Source: Lachnospiraceae bacterium V9D3004 (GTDB taxonomy: Bacteria > Bacillota > Clostridia > Lachnospirales > Lachnospiraceae). From it: a stretch of 53,470 nt of DNA. The DNA lies in contig JHWW01000018.1 in assembly GCA_000621985.1 (NCBI GenBank), positions 1 through 53,470 of the forward strand. The letters are read 5' to 3'. Shown here in pieces: positions 41,710 to 50,109 of this stretch (position 1 is the stretch's first letter; every line of letters starts with the position of its first letter). Both the position numbers and the translations under genes were made by a program. The notes beneath the pieces were generated by a model. That model saw only the letters and a program-made list of their open reading frames with translations, made no database searches and was not told the DNA's origin.

Positions 41710-41881
41710 TCCGGTTTCACCTCCCTTTTTGGTATGTGGTGATCATGACCATCTACTATATATACAATCAAGAAGCGTGATGTGATGAGCACTTATAAAT
41801 AAATTCGCAGGGAAAAAGGATTTCTTACATGTAACTTTTCATGGTAGAGATAAACAGTCGGTAGAAGAATGGCCAAACACT

Positions 41882-41970
41882 TGAACAAAAAAACGTTCGA
41901 TTACTCGGATGATGTCCTTGATGGCAACGTATATCACTACAGAGATAAAACCGGACTTGAGTGTGATGCA
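41882..41970 (+). pseudogene. C-terminal fragment of a DUF4143-type ATPase
   Basis: A short stretch reads DYSDDVLDGNVYHYRDKTGL and then ECDAVVHLMN, which matches the well-conserved C-terminal text of DUF4143 ATP-binding proteins (GNVYHYRDK-GLECDAVIHL in intact members). It has no start, and the conserved continuation after the VHL text is missing. It lies on the same strand as the N-terminal half of the same domain at 36925-37227, about 4.7 kb away. Confidence 0.7.
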
Positions 41971-41975
41971 GTAGT

Positions 41976-42785
41976 TCATCTCATGAACTTGCTCAAACTC
42001 TTACTTAATACCGCAAGAGCTGCATAATGATGCACCTCAAACTGTTCTGGCGCTATTTCATCAAGCAGTTTCCTATGTTCTTCATCCCATTTTGCAAGTT
42101 CATCTCCGGACAATGACGCACCCACACCACGGCAGGCTATCATTCGTCCGTGCCAAGACTCCCTTGTAAAAGGCACCATCAGATCATATTCTTCATGATC
42201 CTCCATATCAAAATAGTTATAAACAACGTCCGGGATAGGTATCGGATGTTTAGTTTCTCCTGCACCGGACCAATTTGGACTATACTTAAGAACAAGTTCC
42301 TCACTCTTTCCTGCTATCGCATCCTCAAAAGGAAGCCACGCCATATACAGGATCAACAGTTTTCCGTTTGGTTTAAGAATATCAGCAAGCACCGGCATTA
42401 CACGTTCATGGTCAAAATACCAGAAACACTGGCAAGCTGTGATCACATCAAAGCTTTCTTTCGGAAAATCAATCTCTTCCGTAGGTGCTGCTTGAAAGTC
42501 AATCTTCATCCCGGCTTCTTTAGAAAGACGTTTTGCCTGCTCTATCTGCTCCGGGGAGATATCAGCTCCAATCCAGTTTGCACCGTATTTATACATATTA
42601 CGCGGCAGCACGCCGGTACCTGTTCCGAGATCCAGCACATTCTGACCATCTATGCACAATCCTCTGTCCACGATTTTTCTATAAAACTCTTCCGGATAAA
42701 TATCCCTATACTTTGCATATTTCTCTGAAGTTCTTCCCCAGTCAAAAGCTTTACCGGAATCTATCCGATTATCTATTATCTCCAT
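41976..42785 (-). CDS. Class I SAM-dependent methyltransferase
   Basis: The 269-residue protein has a Rossmann-type methyltransferase domain (about 45-150), with motif I VLDLGTGTGVLPRNMYKYG, motif II WIGADISPEQI, and FDVITACQCFWYFDH, then KPNGKLLILYM. A C-terminal part of about 110 residues follows, as in UbiE/Methyltransf_11-like small-molecule enzymes. The substrate is not indicated. AAGGAGGC lies 8 bases before the ATG. It is the last gene of the accessory stretch behind ssrA and stands alone. Confidence 0.92.
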   Translation of the reverse strand: MEIIDNRIDSGKAFDWGRTSEKYAKYRDIYPEEFYRKIVDRGLCIDGQNVLDLGTGTGVLPRNMYKYGANWIGADISPEQIEQAKRLSKEAGMKIDFQAAPTEEIDFPKESFDVITACQCFWYFDHERVMPVLADILKPNGKLLILYMAWLPFEDAIAGKSEELVLKYSPNWSGAGETKHPIPIPDVVYNYFDMEDHEEYDLMVPFTRESWHGRMIACRGVGASLSGDELAKWDEEHRKLLDEIAPEQFEVHHYAALAVLSKSLSKFMR

Positions 42786-42920
42786 ACTTCATGCCTCCTT
42801 AAAAATGATCACCTGATACTGTATTATACAACAAAAGCCCCTCGCTTCATACGCCACCGGAGGCGTTCGGTGCTTTTGCCCGCGCCGTAAGCGACGCTGG
42901 GGTTATATTTTTTCATAGTC

Positions 42921-42947
42921 AAAAAAGAGGCCTCTTTGAGACCTCTC
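42921..42947 (-). terminator. Terminator of the tRNA-Ser genes
   Basis: On the minus strand AGAGG and CCTCT form a short stem followed by six T, directly behind the 3' end of tRNA-Ser(GGA). Confidence 0.6.
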
Positions 42948-42952
42948 TTTAA

Positions 42953-43041
42953 CGGAGAAGGAGGGATTTGAACCCTCGCGCCGCTATTAACGACCTACTC
43001 CCTTTCCAGGGGAGCCCCTTCAGCCTCTTGGGTACTTCTCC
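42953..43041 (-). tRNA. tRNA-Ser (anticodon GGA)
   Basis: On the minus strand the acceptor stem GGAGAAG pairs with CTTCTCC, the discriminator is G, and the anticodon loop is CTGGAAA with anticodon GGA. A long variable arm is present, as expected for serine. CCA is not encoded. Confidence 0.95.
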
Positions 43042-43172
43042 ACATTTACTGAACTGATTATCCAATATACAATTAAATAACTGTTCAGCACCAAAACATG
43101 CAGACATATAATCCTGCCATACTGAACAGTCACATTTTAAAATGCATCGTAATTTCTTATGAAATAAAAAAA

Positions 43173-43258
43173 CGGAGAGGGAGGGATTCGAACCCTCGGT
43201 GCCTTGCGGCACGCCGGTTTTCAAGACCGGTGCACTAAACCAGCTATGCGACCTCTCC
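43173..43258 (-). tRNA. tRNA-Ser (anticodon TGA)
   Basis: On the minus strand the acceptor stem GGAGAGG pairs with CCTCTCC, the anticodon loop is CTTGAAA with anticodon TGA, and a long variable arm (GTGCCGCAAGGCAC) is present. It lies 131 bases upstream of the other tRNA-Ser on the same strand. Confidence 0.95.
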
Positions 43259-43346
43259 TTAACTGCAAGAGTCAGTATAACATTTCTGATATATAAATGT
43301 CAAGAACAAATTTTCATCCTGCTGAAAGATGTAATGTTGTAATGGA

Positions 43347-44483
43347 GTGGCCGGAAGAATTGATGCTAATTCATCGGAAGGATTCGAAAAAGAGTTAATG
43401 TCTTCTTGTACTCCGGGTGAGGATGTATGCCTGAATGCAGATGGTTTGGAGTATATTTCATCAGCGGGACTTAGGGTACTTTTGAAGCTGAAGAAATCAA
43501 TACAGGCAGAAGTCAGAGTGATCAATGCGTCAAATGACGTTTATGATATATTCGAGGTTACCGGATTTTCCGAGATCCTTACAGTGGAAAAGAAGCTTAG
43601 AGAGCTTACGGTTGATGAAAACAATGTTATAGGCGAAGGCGCTAATGGTAAGGTTTACCGCCTCGATGACGAGACGATCATCAAGGTATTTGCTCCCGGT
43701 GTTCCCATGAATGTAGTTAAAGAGGAGCGTGACATAGCCAGAGCTGCGTTTGTATCCGGAGTGCCTACGGCTATTTCTTACGATATTGCAAGAGTCGGTG
43801 AGAGTTACGGTGCCGTATATGAGATGCTTAATGCCAAAACTCTGTCAGCCGTAATAAACGAAAACAAGGACAGAGCGGTAGAGATGGGTTGCAGGCTTGG
43901 AAAACTACTGAAAGAACTTCACAGGACGCTCGCTAATAAAGAAAAGCTTACCGACATGCTGGAAGTATATAAGGATCGTGCTCATAAGATGGAAAAATAC
44001 CTTTCAGATACCGAACTTGATAAACTGATTTCCGTTTACAATGCTCTTGATTCCAGATCAACTATGCTTCATGGCGATTTCCATCCGAAAAATGTGATGT
44101 ATATGGATGATGAACTGATCTTTATAGATATGGGTGATGTGGGGTATGGTCATCCTTTGCTTGACATAGGTGGTTCATACCTTCCGATGATGCATATCGG
44201 AAAGTTTAAACCGGACTTGGTCTTCAAGTATATCGGGATGGATTTTGATACAGCGACAAGAGTCTGGGACAGCATGTTACTTGAGTATTTTGGTGAAGAG
44301 CACCTTGAGGAAGGCAAGATCCTTGCAGAGATCTATGGTGAGGCAAAATATATGCTCATGCCATTTATCTACACAAAGATGACTGATGAGATCGCTGTAA
44401 ATCTCATTGCAAGAACCAGACAGAACGGTTTCCTAAGTGACAGTTTTGATATAACGCCGGTGTTAACTTCTAATTTCTTGTAA
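43347..44483 (+). CDS. STAS domain fused to an APH-like kinase (TIGR02172-like)
   Basis: The 378-residue protein begins with a STAS domain of anti-anti-sigma type (about 1-90), with the Ser loop LEYISSAGLRVLLKLKK. It continues as a kinase of the aminoglycoside-phosphotransferase/choline-kinase fold (about 95-370). Kinase motifs are GEGANGKVYRL, the lysine in TIIKVFAP, the Brenner motif MLHGDFHPKNVMY and IFIDMGDVGYGHPLLD. This layout resembles the TIGR02172 family. The kinase might phosphorylate the STAS serine or another target; this is inference. The annotated GTG start has no ribosome binding site, and the first STAS strand usual for the family is absent, so the N-terminus may be damaged or the start lies elsewhere. 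Confidence 0.82.
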   Translation: MAGRIDANSSEGFEKELMSSCTPGEDVCLNADGLEYISSAGLRVLLKLKKSIQAEVRVINASNDVYDIFEVTGFSEILTVEKKLRELTVDENNVIGEGANGKVYRLDDETIIKVFAPGVPMNVVKEERDIARAAFVSGVPTAISYDIARVGESYGAVYEMLNAKTLSAVINENKDRAVEMGCRLGKLLKELHRTLANKEKLTDMLEVYKDRAHKMEKYLSDTELDKLISVYNALDSRSTMLHGDFHPKNVMYMDDELIFIDMGDVGYGHPLLDIGGSYLPMMHIGKFKPDLVFKYIGMDFDTATRVWDSMLLEYFGEEHLEEGKILAEIYGEAKYMLMPFIYTKMTDEIAVNLIARTRQNGFLSDSFDITPVLTSNFL

Positions 44484-44493
44484 TACTTACGTA

Positions 44494-46572
44494 ATGTTGC
44501 ACCGGAATGACCGGAATAATAACGGAAGTTACGATGATAAAACCCTCTTCAATACCTTATTGATTTTCTATACGATAATTGATATTATATACGTATATAC
44601 GTTTAACGGTATTGCAGAGGGTATTGATATGTTTAGTGATATAGATCAATTATTGTATTATCCGTATTATTGTATTGCTGCTGTGATAGCAACGCTTATT
44701 CTCATAATAATGTATTTCATCAAGCGTAATTATCCTACTAAAAGGAATAAGCTTTTCCTTACGCTTATAATATATAATCTTGCTGCATCGGCAGTAAATA
44801 TTTTATCGATATTTACGATCTCGTTTCCCGAGAAATATCCGGCGTGGTTCAGGTACGGGTGTAATATGGTGTATCTGTTTTTATACAATACGATAGCCGT
44901 AATGTTTCTTTTGTATGTTAATAATCTTGTGAATATCAGCAAACTACGTAAGCCGGTATATATTTTTGCGACATCTGTATGGTTTTTTGAAGCTTTCGTG
45001 ATTTTTTCTTCGCCGTGGACTCATTTTGTAAGTTATTATGATGACGATCTGATATACAGACACGGTCCGTTGATGGTTTCTTTGTATGCATGCGCTTTCG
45101 TACTTGTTATGTCATCGATAGGTCTGTATCTTCTTGTACATAAAAAGTTCAATTTTTATCAGACATTTTCAATAACGGGATTTGTTGCGGGAATAATATT
45201 ATGTGTTATGTTCCAGGCGTATAATCCAAGGATAGTGATCACCAATTTTATATGCGCGATGGCACTTTTCTTCCTGTACAGTGCGTTCGAGAATCCGGCA
45301 TATTATCTGTACGGTGATACTTCATGCTTCAACCGCCATGCATTTGTGGTTGAGGTGAACAGATTAAGGAAGAAAAAAGAATACAGCGTAATATATGTCA
45401 AAGCATCCGAAAGCGAGGATATAATATACTCTCTTCGAAGGGAAGGAAGGGAAAAACTTGCTGAGAGAATGGCAGAACGTATAAGCGGGGAATTCGGCAG
45501 AGAAGCGTTCTGTATCGATGTGGGAGTACTGACAGTGGTTGTCGAACATCCTTTTAATATGGACAGATATCTGAACAGGATCAGAAAATGTTTCGATGAA
45601 CCTTATGCGATCAATACCGATGTTGATTATAATCTAATCAGTGTAAAACCTGTGATAGCAGTCATACCGGTCAAGGGGGAACCCGCAGACGGGCAGGAGA
45701 TGCTTGAACTTATACGCAATGCGGAAGAAGAATTCAATCAGGAACTTACCTACATTAATGACACGGGCAGAAGAGTTGCGGCTATACGCAGGGAAAAAGA
45801 ATTGCTGCATGTACTTGATAATGCCATTATTAATCATGGGTTTGAAGTATATTATCAGCCGATCCTTGAAGCAGAAAGCAACAGATTTGTCTGTGCGGAA
45901 GCACTGATTCGTCTTAATGATGAAAAACTCGGCTTCGTAAGCCCTGAAGAATTCATACCGATCGCAGAAAAGAACGGAAGGATAGGAGATATCGGAGAAT
46001 ATGTTTTCAGGGAAGTGTGCCGGTTTGTAAAAGAAAGCAATATAACATCACTTGGCGTCAAATTTATTGAGATCAATCTGTCGCCCGTTCAGTGCAAGAA
46101 AAAAGGACTGGCACTTACGTTGATAAATATTCTGAGGGAATATGATGTTGATCCGCAATATATCAATCTTGAGATAACTGAAACAGCGGAGGTTGAGAAT
46201 AATATTCTGGACAGGCTCAATGAACTGATGAACAACCTTCATGAAAAAGGGATCAAATTTGCTCTTGATGATTTCGGATCGGGTTTTGCGGCACTTGATT
46301 ACCTGATCAAATTACCGGCAGATGTTGTCAAGATCGATAAGGGAATTCTGTGGCATGCATTTCAGGAAGAAGCATCCATGATCATACTTCGCAATACAAT
46401 AAAGATGGTGCGTGATATAGGCAAGAAGATAGTTGTGGAAGGCGTTGAGAATGATGAAATGGCTGATGTACTTAAAGAATGTAACTGTGATTATCTTCAG
46501 GGCTACCTGTATTCCAAACCGCTGCCTGAGAGCGAATATGTGCAATTTATGGAATATTATGGAGACAAATGA
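44494..46572 (+). CDS. Membrane EAL-domain protein with degenerate GGDEF (c-di-GMP phosphodiesterase)
   Basis: The 692-residue protein has about seven membrane helices (20-265), a GGDEF-like domain without the GGDEF motif (about 270-430), and an EAL domain (about 440-690). The catalytic set of EAL enzymes is present: AEALIR (Glu469), EINLSP, LEITET, ALDDFGSG, VKIDKG, VEGVEN and LQGY. It should hydrolyse cyclic di-GMP to pGpG, with the membrane part as sensor and the degenerate GGDEF part perhaps as a GTP-binding regulator. It starts 10 bases after the STAS-kinase stop, so the two are almost certainly one transcript. Confidence 0.93.
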   Translation: MLHRNDRNNNGSYDDKTLFNTLLIFYTIIDIIYVYTFNGIAEGIDMFSDIDQLLYYPYYCIAAVIATLILIIMYFIKRNYPTKRNKLFLTLIIYNLAASAVNILSIFTISFPEKYPAWFRYGCNMVYLFLYNTIAVMFLLYVNNLVNISKLRKPVYIFATSVWFFEAFVIFSSPWTHFVSYYDDDLIYRHGPLMVSLYACAFVLVMSSIGLYLLVHKKFNFYQTFSITGFVAGIILCVMFQAYNPRIVITNFICAMALFFLYSAFENPAYYLYGDTSCFNRHAFVVEVNRLRKKKEYSVIYVKASESEDIIYSLRREGREKLAERMAERISGEFGREAFCIDVGVLTVVVEHPFNMDRYLNRIRKCFDEPYAINTDVDYNLISVKPVIAVIPVKGEPADGQEMLELIRNAEEEFNQELTYINDTGRRVAAIRREKELLHVLDNAIINHGFEVYYQPILEAESNRFVCAEALIRLNDEKLGFVSPEEFIPIAEKNGRIGDIGEYVFREVCRFVKESNITSLGVKFIEINLSPVQCKKKGLALTLINILREYDVDPQYINLEITETAEVENNILDRLNELMNNLHEKGIKFALDDFGSGFAALDYLIKLPADVVKIDKGILWHAFQEEASMIILRNTIKMVRDIGKKIVVEGVENDEMADVLKECNCDYLQGYLYSKPLPESEYVQFMEYYGDK

Positions 46573-46631
46573 ATATTAGTATAAAAAATATCGTATAACT
46601 AATATTCACGTTATAAATATGTTAATAAAAT

Positions 46632-46671
46632 GGGGTTGTGGTGTAAGTTACATACTTAACACCACGACCCC
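46632..46671 (-). terminator. Terminator of the uraA-upp operon
   Basis: GGGGTCGTGGTGTTAAG and CTTACACCACAACCCC form a long stem on the minus strand, followed by ATTTTATT. It may also help end the plus-strand EAL gene, which stops 60 bases earlier. Confidence 0.8.
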
Positions 46672-46697
46672 GTATTATATGTATCACCTAAGTTCGT

Positions 46698-47330
46698 TTA
46701 CTTTGTTCCGAATATTCTGTCGCCGGCATCACCGAGTCCCGGAACGATATAGCCGTGATCGTTAAGTCTTTCGTCAAGTTCACCTACGAAAATATCTACA
46801 TCCGGATGATCTTTCTGCATTCTTTCGATTCCTTCGGGTGCAGCAATTATACACATGAAATGAATGTGTTTGCATCCTTTTTCCTTGAGCATCTTGACTG
46901 CAGCGGAAGAAGAACCGCCGGTTGCGAGCATCGGGTCAACCACGAATACTTCTCTCTCATCACAGTCGGATGGAAGTTTGCAGTAGTATTCAACAGGTTC
47001 TAAAGTTTCGGGGTCACGGTACAGACCGATGTGACCGATCTTTGCAGCGGGAATAAGCTGAAGCACTCCGTCAACCATGCCGAGTCCTGCGCGAAGGATA
47101 GGGATAACGGCAAGCTTTCTTCCTTTTAATTCTTTTGATACGGTCTTACATATCGGAGTTTCAATCTCGACATCTCTAAGGGGAAGATTGCGGGTAGCTT
47201 CGTAACATATGAGAGAAGCAATCTCGCTTACAGATTGTCTGAAATCTTTTGTTCCTGTCTCCACTCTCCTTATGATGCCTATCTTATGCTTGATCAGCGG
47301 ATGATCCATAATGTGTACATTATCATTCAT
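46698..47330 (-). CDS. upp: Uracil phosphoribosyltransferase
   Basis: The 210-residue protein makes UMP from uracil and PRPP (pyrimidine salvage). Motifs seen: [11 protein letters not shown], the PRPP loop [12 protein letters not shown], and the uracil-binding end [18 protein letters not shown]. Length is normal. It follows the uracil permease gene by 58 bases on the same strand, so uptake and salvage are linked. Confidence 0.97.
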   Translation of the reverse strand: MNDNVHIMDHPLIKHKIGIIRRVETGTKDFRQSVSEIASLICYEATRNLPLRDVEIETPICKTVSKELKGRKLAVIPILRAGLGMVDGVLQLIPAAKIGHIGLYRDPETLEPVEYYCKLPSDCDEREVFVVDPMLATGGSSSAAVKMLKEKGCKHIHFMCIIAAPEGIERMQKDHPDVDIFVGELDERLNDHGYIVPGLGDAGDRIFGTK

Positions 47331-47388
47331 ATTGGTAACAACCTCCTCATTTTTTTTATTGTAATGGTTTTATAACTGTTACATGGTC

Positions 47389-48747
47389 TTATGATTTTGA
47401 TTCGGCAGGTCTCAGTATCGCATTGAGAATGATTCCTGCAAGAACTCCTACGGAAAGACCGGTAAGACTTATAGTGATGTTGCCGATATCAAATGATATC
47501 GAACCGGCTGCCGAGTAAGAGATTCCGATTGAAAGTACAAGGATCAGTGCAGCGATTATTACATTGCGGGTATCTTTGAAATCGACATTATTTTCAACGA
47601 TATTCCTGACACCGACTGCAGATATCATTCCATACAGTACAAGTGATACACCACCGATGGTTGCGGTTGGCATGGCTCCTATTATCGCAGCAAATTTTGG
47701 ACAGAAGGAAAGCAGTACCGCAATATAAGCTGCAAGTCTTATTACAAACGGATCGAATACTTTTGTGAGTGTTAGAACGCCGGTATTCTCGCCGTATGTT
47801 GTGTTGGCCGGAGCTCCGAACAGAGAAGCAAGGATTGTTGCAAGACCGTCGCCGAGAAGTGTCTTATGAAGTCCGGGGTCTGCGATATAATCCTTTCCTA
47901 CTGTGGATGATATGGCTGATATATCTCCGATATGCTCTGCCATTGTTGCAATAGCGATAGGCATGATCGTAATTATTGAAGTTGTAATAAGTGAAGAATC
48001 GGGGTTCGAGAATATTGAAAATACTGTGTTGTCCCATTCAAACGGAAGTCCGATCCAGGGAGCGTCGATGATAGCCTGAATACTGTCTTTTGAGAAAAGA
48101 GCGAATGAACTGTTACCTGCTATCGTGATCATGTTGTCAGTTTCCAAGCCGAGGCATATCGTCAAGATGATGGCAAGCAATGAAGAACCGAGTACACCGA
48201 GTATGATGGGAACTATCTTTATAAGTCCCTTGCCCCATGTAGTACATATAATAACTATGGCTATTGCAACTATGGCAATGATCCAGTTTGATGAACAATT
48301 GTTGATCGCGCTTGCCGATAATGTAAGACCTATTGCTATGATGACCGGTCCCGTTACTATCGGTGGAAAGAATCGCATGATCCTGTTTCGGCCGTAGGAT
48401 TTGATAAGAGCAGCGAGTATCAGATAGAGAGCACCCGCACAGGCTACACCGAGACATGCATATGGAAGAAGTTCTTTTTCACCGTTTGGAGCGATTGCGC
48501 CGTAACCGGCAAGGAATGCGAATGATGAACCGAGGAATGCCGGTACGCGACAGTTTGATAAGAAATGAAACAGAAGAGTTCCGAGACCGGCGAATAATAA
48601 AGTAGAAGAAACACTCAGTCCCGTCAGAGCGGGAACAAGAACAGTTGCGCCGAACATGGCGAACAGGTGCTGCAGCCCGAGAACAAAGATCTTAGGGTAT
48701 CCAAGTTCCCTGGCATTGTATATTGGTTCGTTGTTTTTAGGAATCAT
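47389..48747 (-). CDS. uraA: Uracil/xanthine permease (NCS2 family)
   Basis: This 452-residue membrane protein has about 14 helices and NCS2 motifs: LGLQHLFAMFGATVLVPALTG near the N-terminus in two pieces, AEHIGDISAISS, and the substrate-loop text LFGAPANTTYGENTGVL, which is typical for uracil permeases of the UraA/PyrP type. It carries uracil with protons. The upp gene downstream supports uracil as substrate. AAGGAGGC stands before the ATG at 48747; an upstream extension to 48792 has no site. No clear PyrR attenuator is seen in the 100 bases upstream. Confidence 0.93.
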   Translation of the reverse strand: MIPKNNEPIYNARELGYPKIFVLGLQHLFAMFGATVLVPALTGLSVSSTLLFAGLGTLLFHFLSNCRVPAFLGSSFAFLAGYGAIAPNGEKELLPYACLGVACAGALYLILAALIKSYGRNRIMRFFPPIVTGPVIIAIGLTLSASAINNCSSNWIIAIVAIAIVIICTTWGKGLIKIVPIILGVLGSSLLAIILTICLGLETDNMITIAGNSSFALFSKDSIQAIIDAPWIGLPFEWDNTVFSIFSNPDSSLITTSIITIMPIAIATMAEHIGDISAISSTVGKDYIADPGLHKTLLGDGLATILASLFGAPANTTYGENTGVLTLTKVFDPFVIRLAAYIAVLLSFCPKFAAIIGAMPTATIGGVSLVLYGMISAVGVRNIVENNVDFKDTRNVIIAALILVLSIGISYSAAGSISFDIGNITISLTGLSVGVLAGIILNAILRPAESKS

Positions 48748-48843
48748 TTTCTGCCTCCTTAAAGTTGTATTTATGGGTAATTCCAAATACATTGTAACAC
48801 GTTGCGGTGAAAAATGACATAAACTCTATATAAAAATTCCCTA

Positions 48844-48872
48844 TTGACAAATAAAAATCTCGTCATTATAAT
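48844..48872 (+). promoter_or_regulatory. Promoter of the T-box leader and oxidoreductase operon
   Basis: TTGACA at 48844-48849 and TATAAT at 48867-48872 with a 17-base spacer, a near-perfect sigma-A promoter. Transcription should start near 48879, about 20 bases before the T-box stem I. Confidence 0.8.
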
Positions 48873-48896
48873 GGCATTTAGTTGAATAATTAATTA

Positions 48897-49146
48897 CGAT
48901 AAAGACTGTGACGGAGACAGTAAGCTTGTTCCAAAAGTTTCAGAGAGCCGCGATTGCTGGAAAGCGGTACGAGTAGGAACCTGACGAATATCCCTCCTGA
49001 GTTGCAGTGTCGAAAGAGTATCAAGTAGACGCTGACGGATTCCCGCCGTGATACGGGACGCATATGATAGTATGTCGTAGATGGTTGGTTTATAAGGGAA
49101 CTGTATATTCAGCTCTTACCGTTTACGGGCGGTAGGAGCTTTTTTG
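48897..49146 (+). promoter_or_regulatory. T-box riboswitch leader with atypical antiterminator bulge
   Basis: The leader shows T-box parts in order: the distal stem I text CAGAGAGCCGCG, then TTGCTGGAAAGCGG; a specifier region GAATATCCCTCCTGAG (48986-49001); AGTAGACGCTGACGG with CCCGCCGTGATA, the usual stem II/III region; and a terminator at 49111-49146 (AGCTCTTACCG with CGGTAGGAGCT and six T). A competing antiterminator can be drawn: ATGG (49081-49084) with CCGT (49119-49122), and TAAGGG (49093-49098) with CTCTTA (49113-49118), leaving a bulge TTGGTTTA. The bulge holds TGGT, able to pair with an uncharged tRNA end NCCA with A73, but lacks the usual ACC of the T-box. Specifier ATC (Ile, 48990-48992) is favoured; TAT (Tyr) is possible. 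Confidence 0.85.
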
Positions 49147-49243
49147 TAGCATAGGAAATTGCGATGCATTTCCCACGAAACTAAAACTGTCCGCGAGGAT
49201 GTATACTCGCGCGTAAGGTTAATATCAGAAAGGAAGATTAGTA

Positions 49244-49819
49244 ATGGAAAAAACTGTTGAGATCAGATGGCATGGAAGAGGAGGCCAGGGAGCCAAGACT
49301 GCAGCGCTGCTTTTGGCTGATGTGTCCTTCAAAGCCGGTAAGTATGTTCAGGGCTTCCCGGAGTACGGTCCTGAGAGAATGGGTGCGCCTATCACGGCTT
49401 ATAACCGTATAAGCGATAACAAAATTACGGTGCATTCCAACATATATGATCCGGATTATGTTGTAGTTGTTGACGAAGGACTGCTTGACAGTATAGATGT
49501 GACGGCAGGACTGAGTCCCGAAGGAGCGATAGTGATCAATTCCGCCAAGAAGCCGGAAGAGCTTGCATCCAAGCTTCGCGGCTATACCGGAAAGATATAT
49601 ACGGTAGACGCAAGGAAGATATCCGTAGAAGCACTTGGAAAATATTTTCCGAATTCTCCGATGCTTGCTGCCATCGTAGCAGTGTCCGGTGTAATGGACA
49701 GAGATCAGTTCCTTAATGAGATGGAAGCGTCCTACAGACACAAGTTCAGTAAGAAACCGGAAGTGATCGAAGGTAATATGAATGCACTTCGAATGACATT
49801 TGAGGAGGTTGCAGTATGA
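49244..49819 (+). CDS. 2-oxoacid:ferredoxin oxidoreductase, gamma subunit
   Basis: The 191-residue protein begins EIRWHGRGGQGAKTAALLLA, the family hallmark, and has FPEYGPERMGAP, as in the gamma subunits (PorC/VorC) of four-subunit 2-oxoacid:ferredoxin oxidoreductases. It forms part of the complex that oxidises 2-oxoacids to acyl-CoA with reduction of ferredoxin, or runs in reverse. AAAGGAAG precedes the ATG. It is the first gene behind the T-box leader and overlaps the next by 4 bases (ATGA). Confidence 0.93.
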   Translation: MEKTVEIRWHGRGGQGAKTAALLLADVSFKAGKYVQGFPEYGPERMGAPITAYNRISDNKITVHSNIYDPDYVVVVDEGLLDSIDVTAGLSPEGAIVINSAKKPEELASKLRGYTGKIYTVDARKISVEALGKYFPNSPMLAAIVAVSGVMDRDQFLNEMEASYRHKFSKKPEVIEGNMNALRMTFEEVAV

Positions 49820-50106
49820 TAAGCGATAAAATAAATGAGATGTCCCCATGGGAGGACCTTACTGAAGGTAATAAATTATTCGGCAGTGCCACATCCAGGG
49901 AATTCAAAACAGGTGAATGGAGAACCCAGACGCCGGTACATGATAAGGAAGCCTGCAAAGAATGTTATCTGTGCGTACCGGTATGCCCGGACATGAGCAT
50001 ACTTGTTATGGAAGATGAGAGTGTGGAATTTGATATGGAGCATTGCAAAGGTTGCGGGATATGCGCAAAGGTATGTCCTTTCAATGCAATTAAAATGGAG
50101 GTGTAA
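49816..50106 (+). CDS. 2-oxoacid:ferredoxin oxidoreductase, delta (2[4Fe-4S]) subunit
   Basis: The 96-residue protein carries two ferredoxin motifs: CKECYLCVPVCP and CKGCGICAKVCPFNAI, which bind two [4Fe-4S] clusters. It passes electrons from the catalytic beta subunit to ferredoxin. The first 50 residues are a non-cluster extension typical of PorD/VorD. It overlaps the gamma gene by ATGA and lies 3 bases before the alpha gene. Confidence 0.94.
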   Translation: MISDKINEMSPWEDLTEGNKLFGSATSREFKTGEWRTQTPVHDKEACKECYLCVPVCPDMSILVMEDESVEFDMEHCKGCGICAKVCPFNAIKMEV

Positions 50107-50109
50107 CAG

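Noticed and set aside
42830-42920. GC-rich stretch near 42840-42900 with small foldbacks
   Set aside because: The stems are short and the sequence may simply be the untranslated end behind the tRNA-Ser unit and the leader side of the methyltransferase gene; nothing specific could be supported.
42949-43224. Minus-strand ORF of 91 codons across both tRNA-Ser genes
   Set aside because: It lies over two well-folded tRNA genes; the codons come from tRNA sequence and no ribosome binding site is present.
36860-43258. Search for a second copy of the tmRNA 3' end as the far attachment site of an integrated element
   Set aside because: By eye no copy of GATTCCCGCCTATTCC appears downstream, and no integrase gene is present, so an intact island is not supported.
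48748-48840. PyrR-type attenuator in front of uraA
   Set aside because: No terminator/antiterminator pair with the PyrR-binding text is visible on the minus strand.
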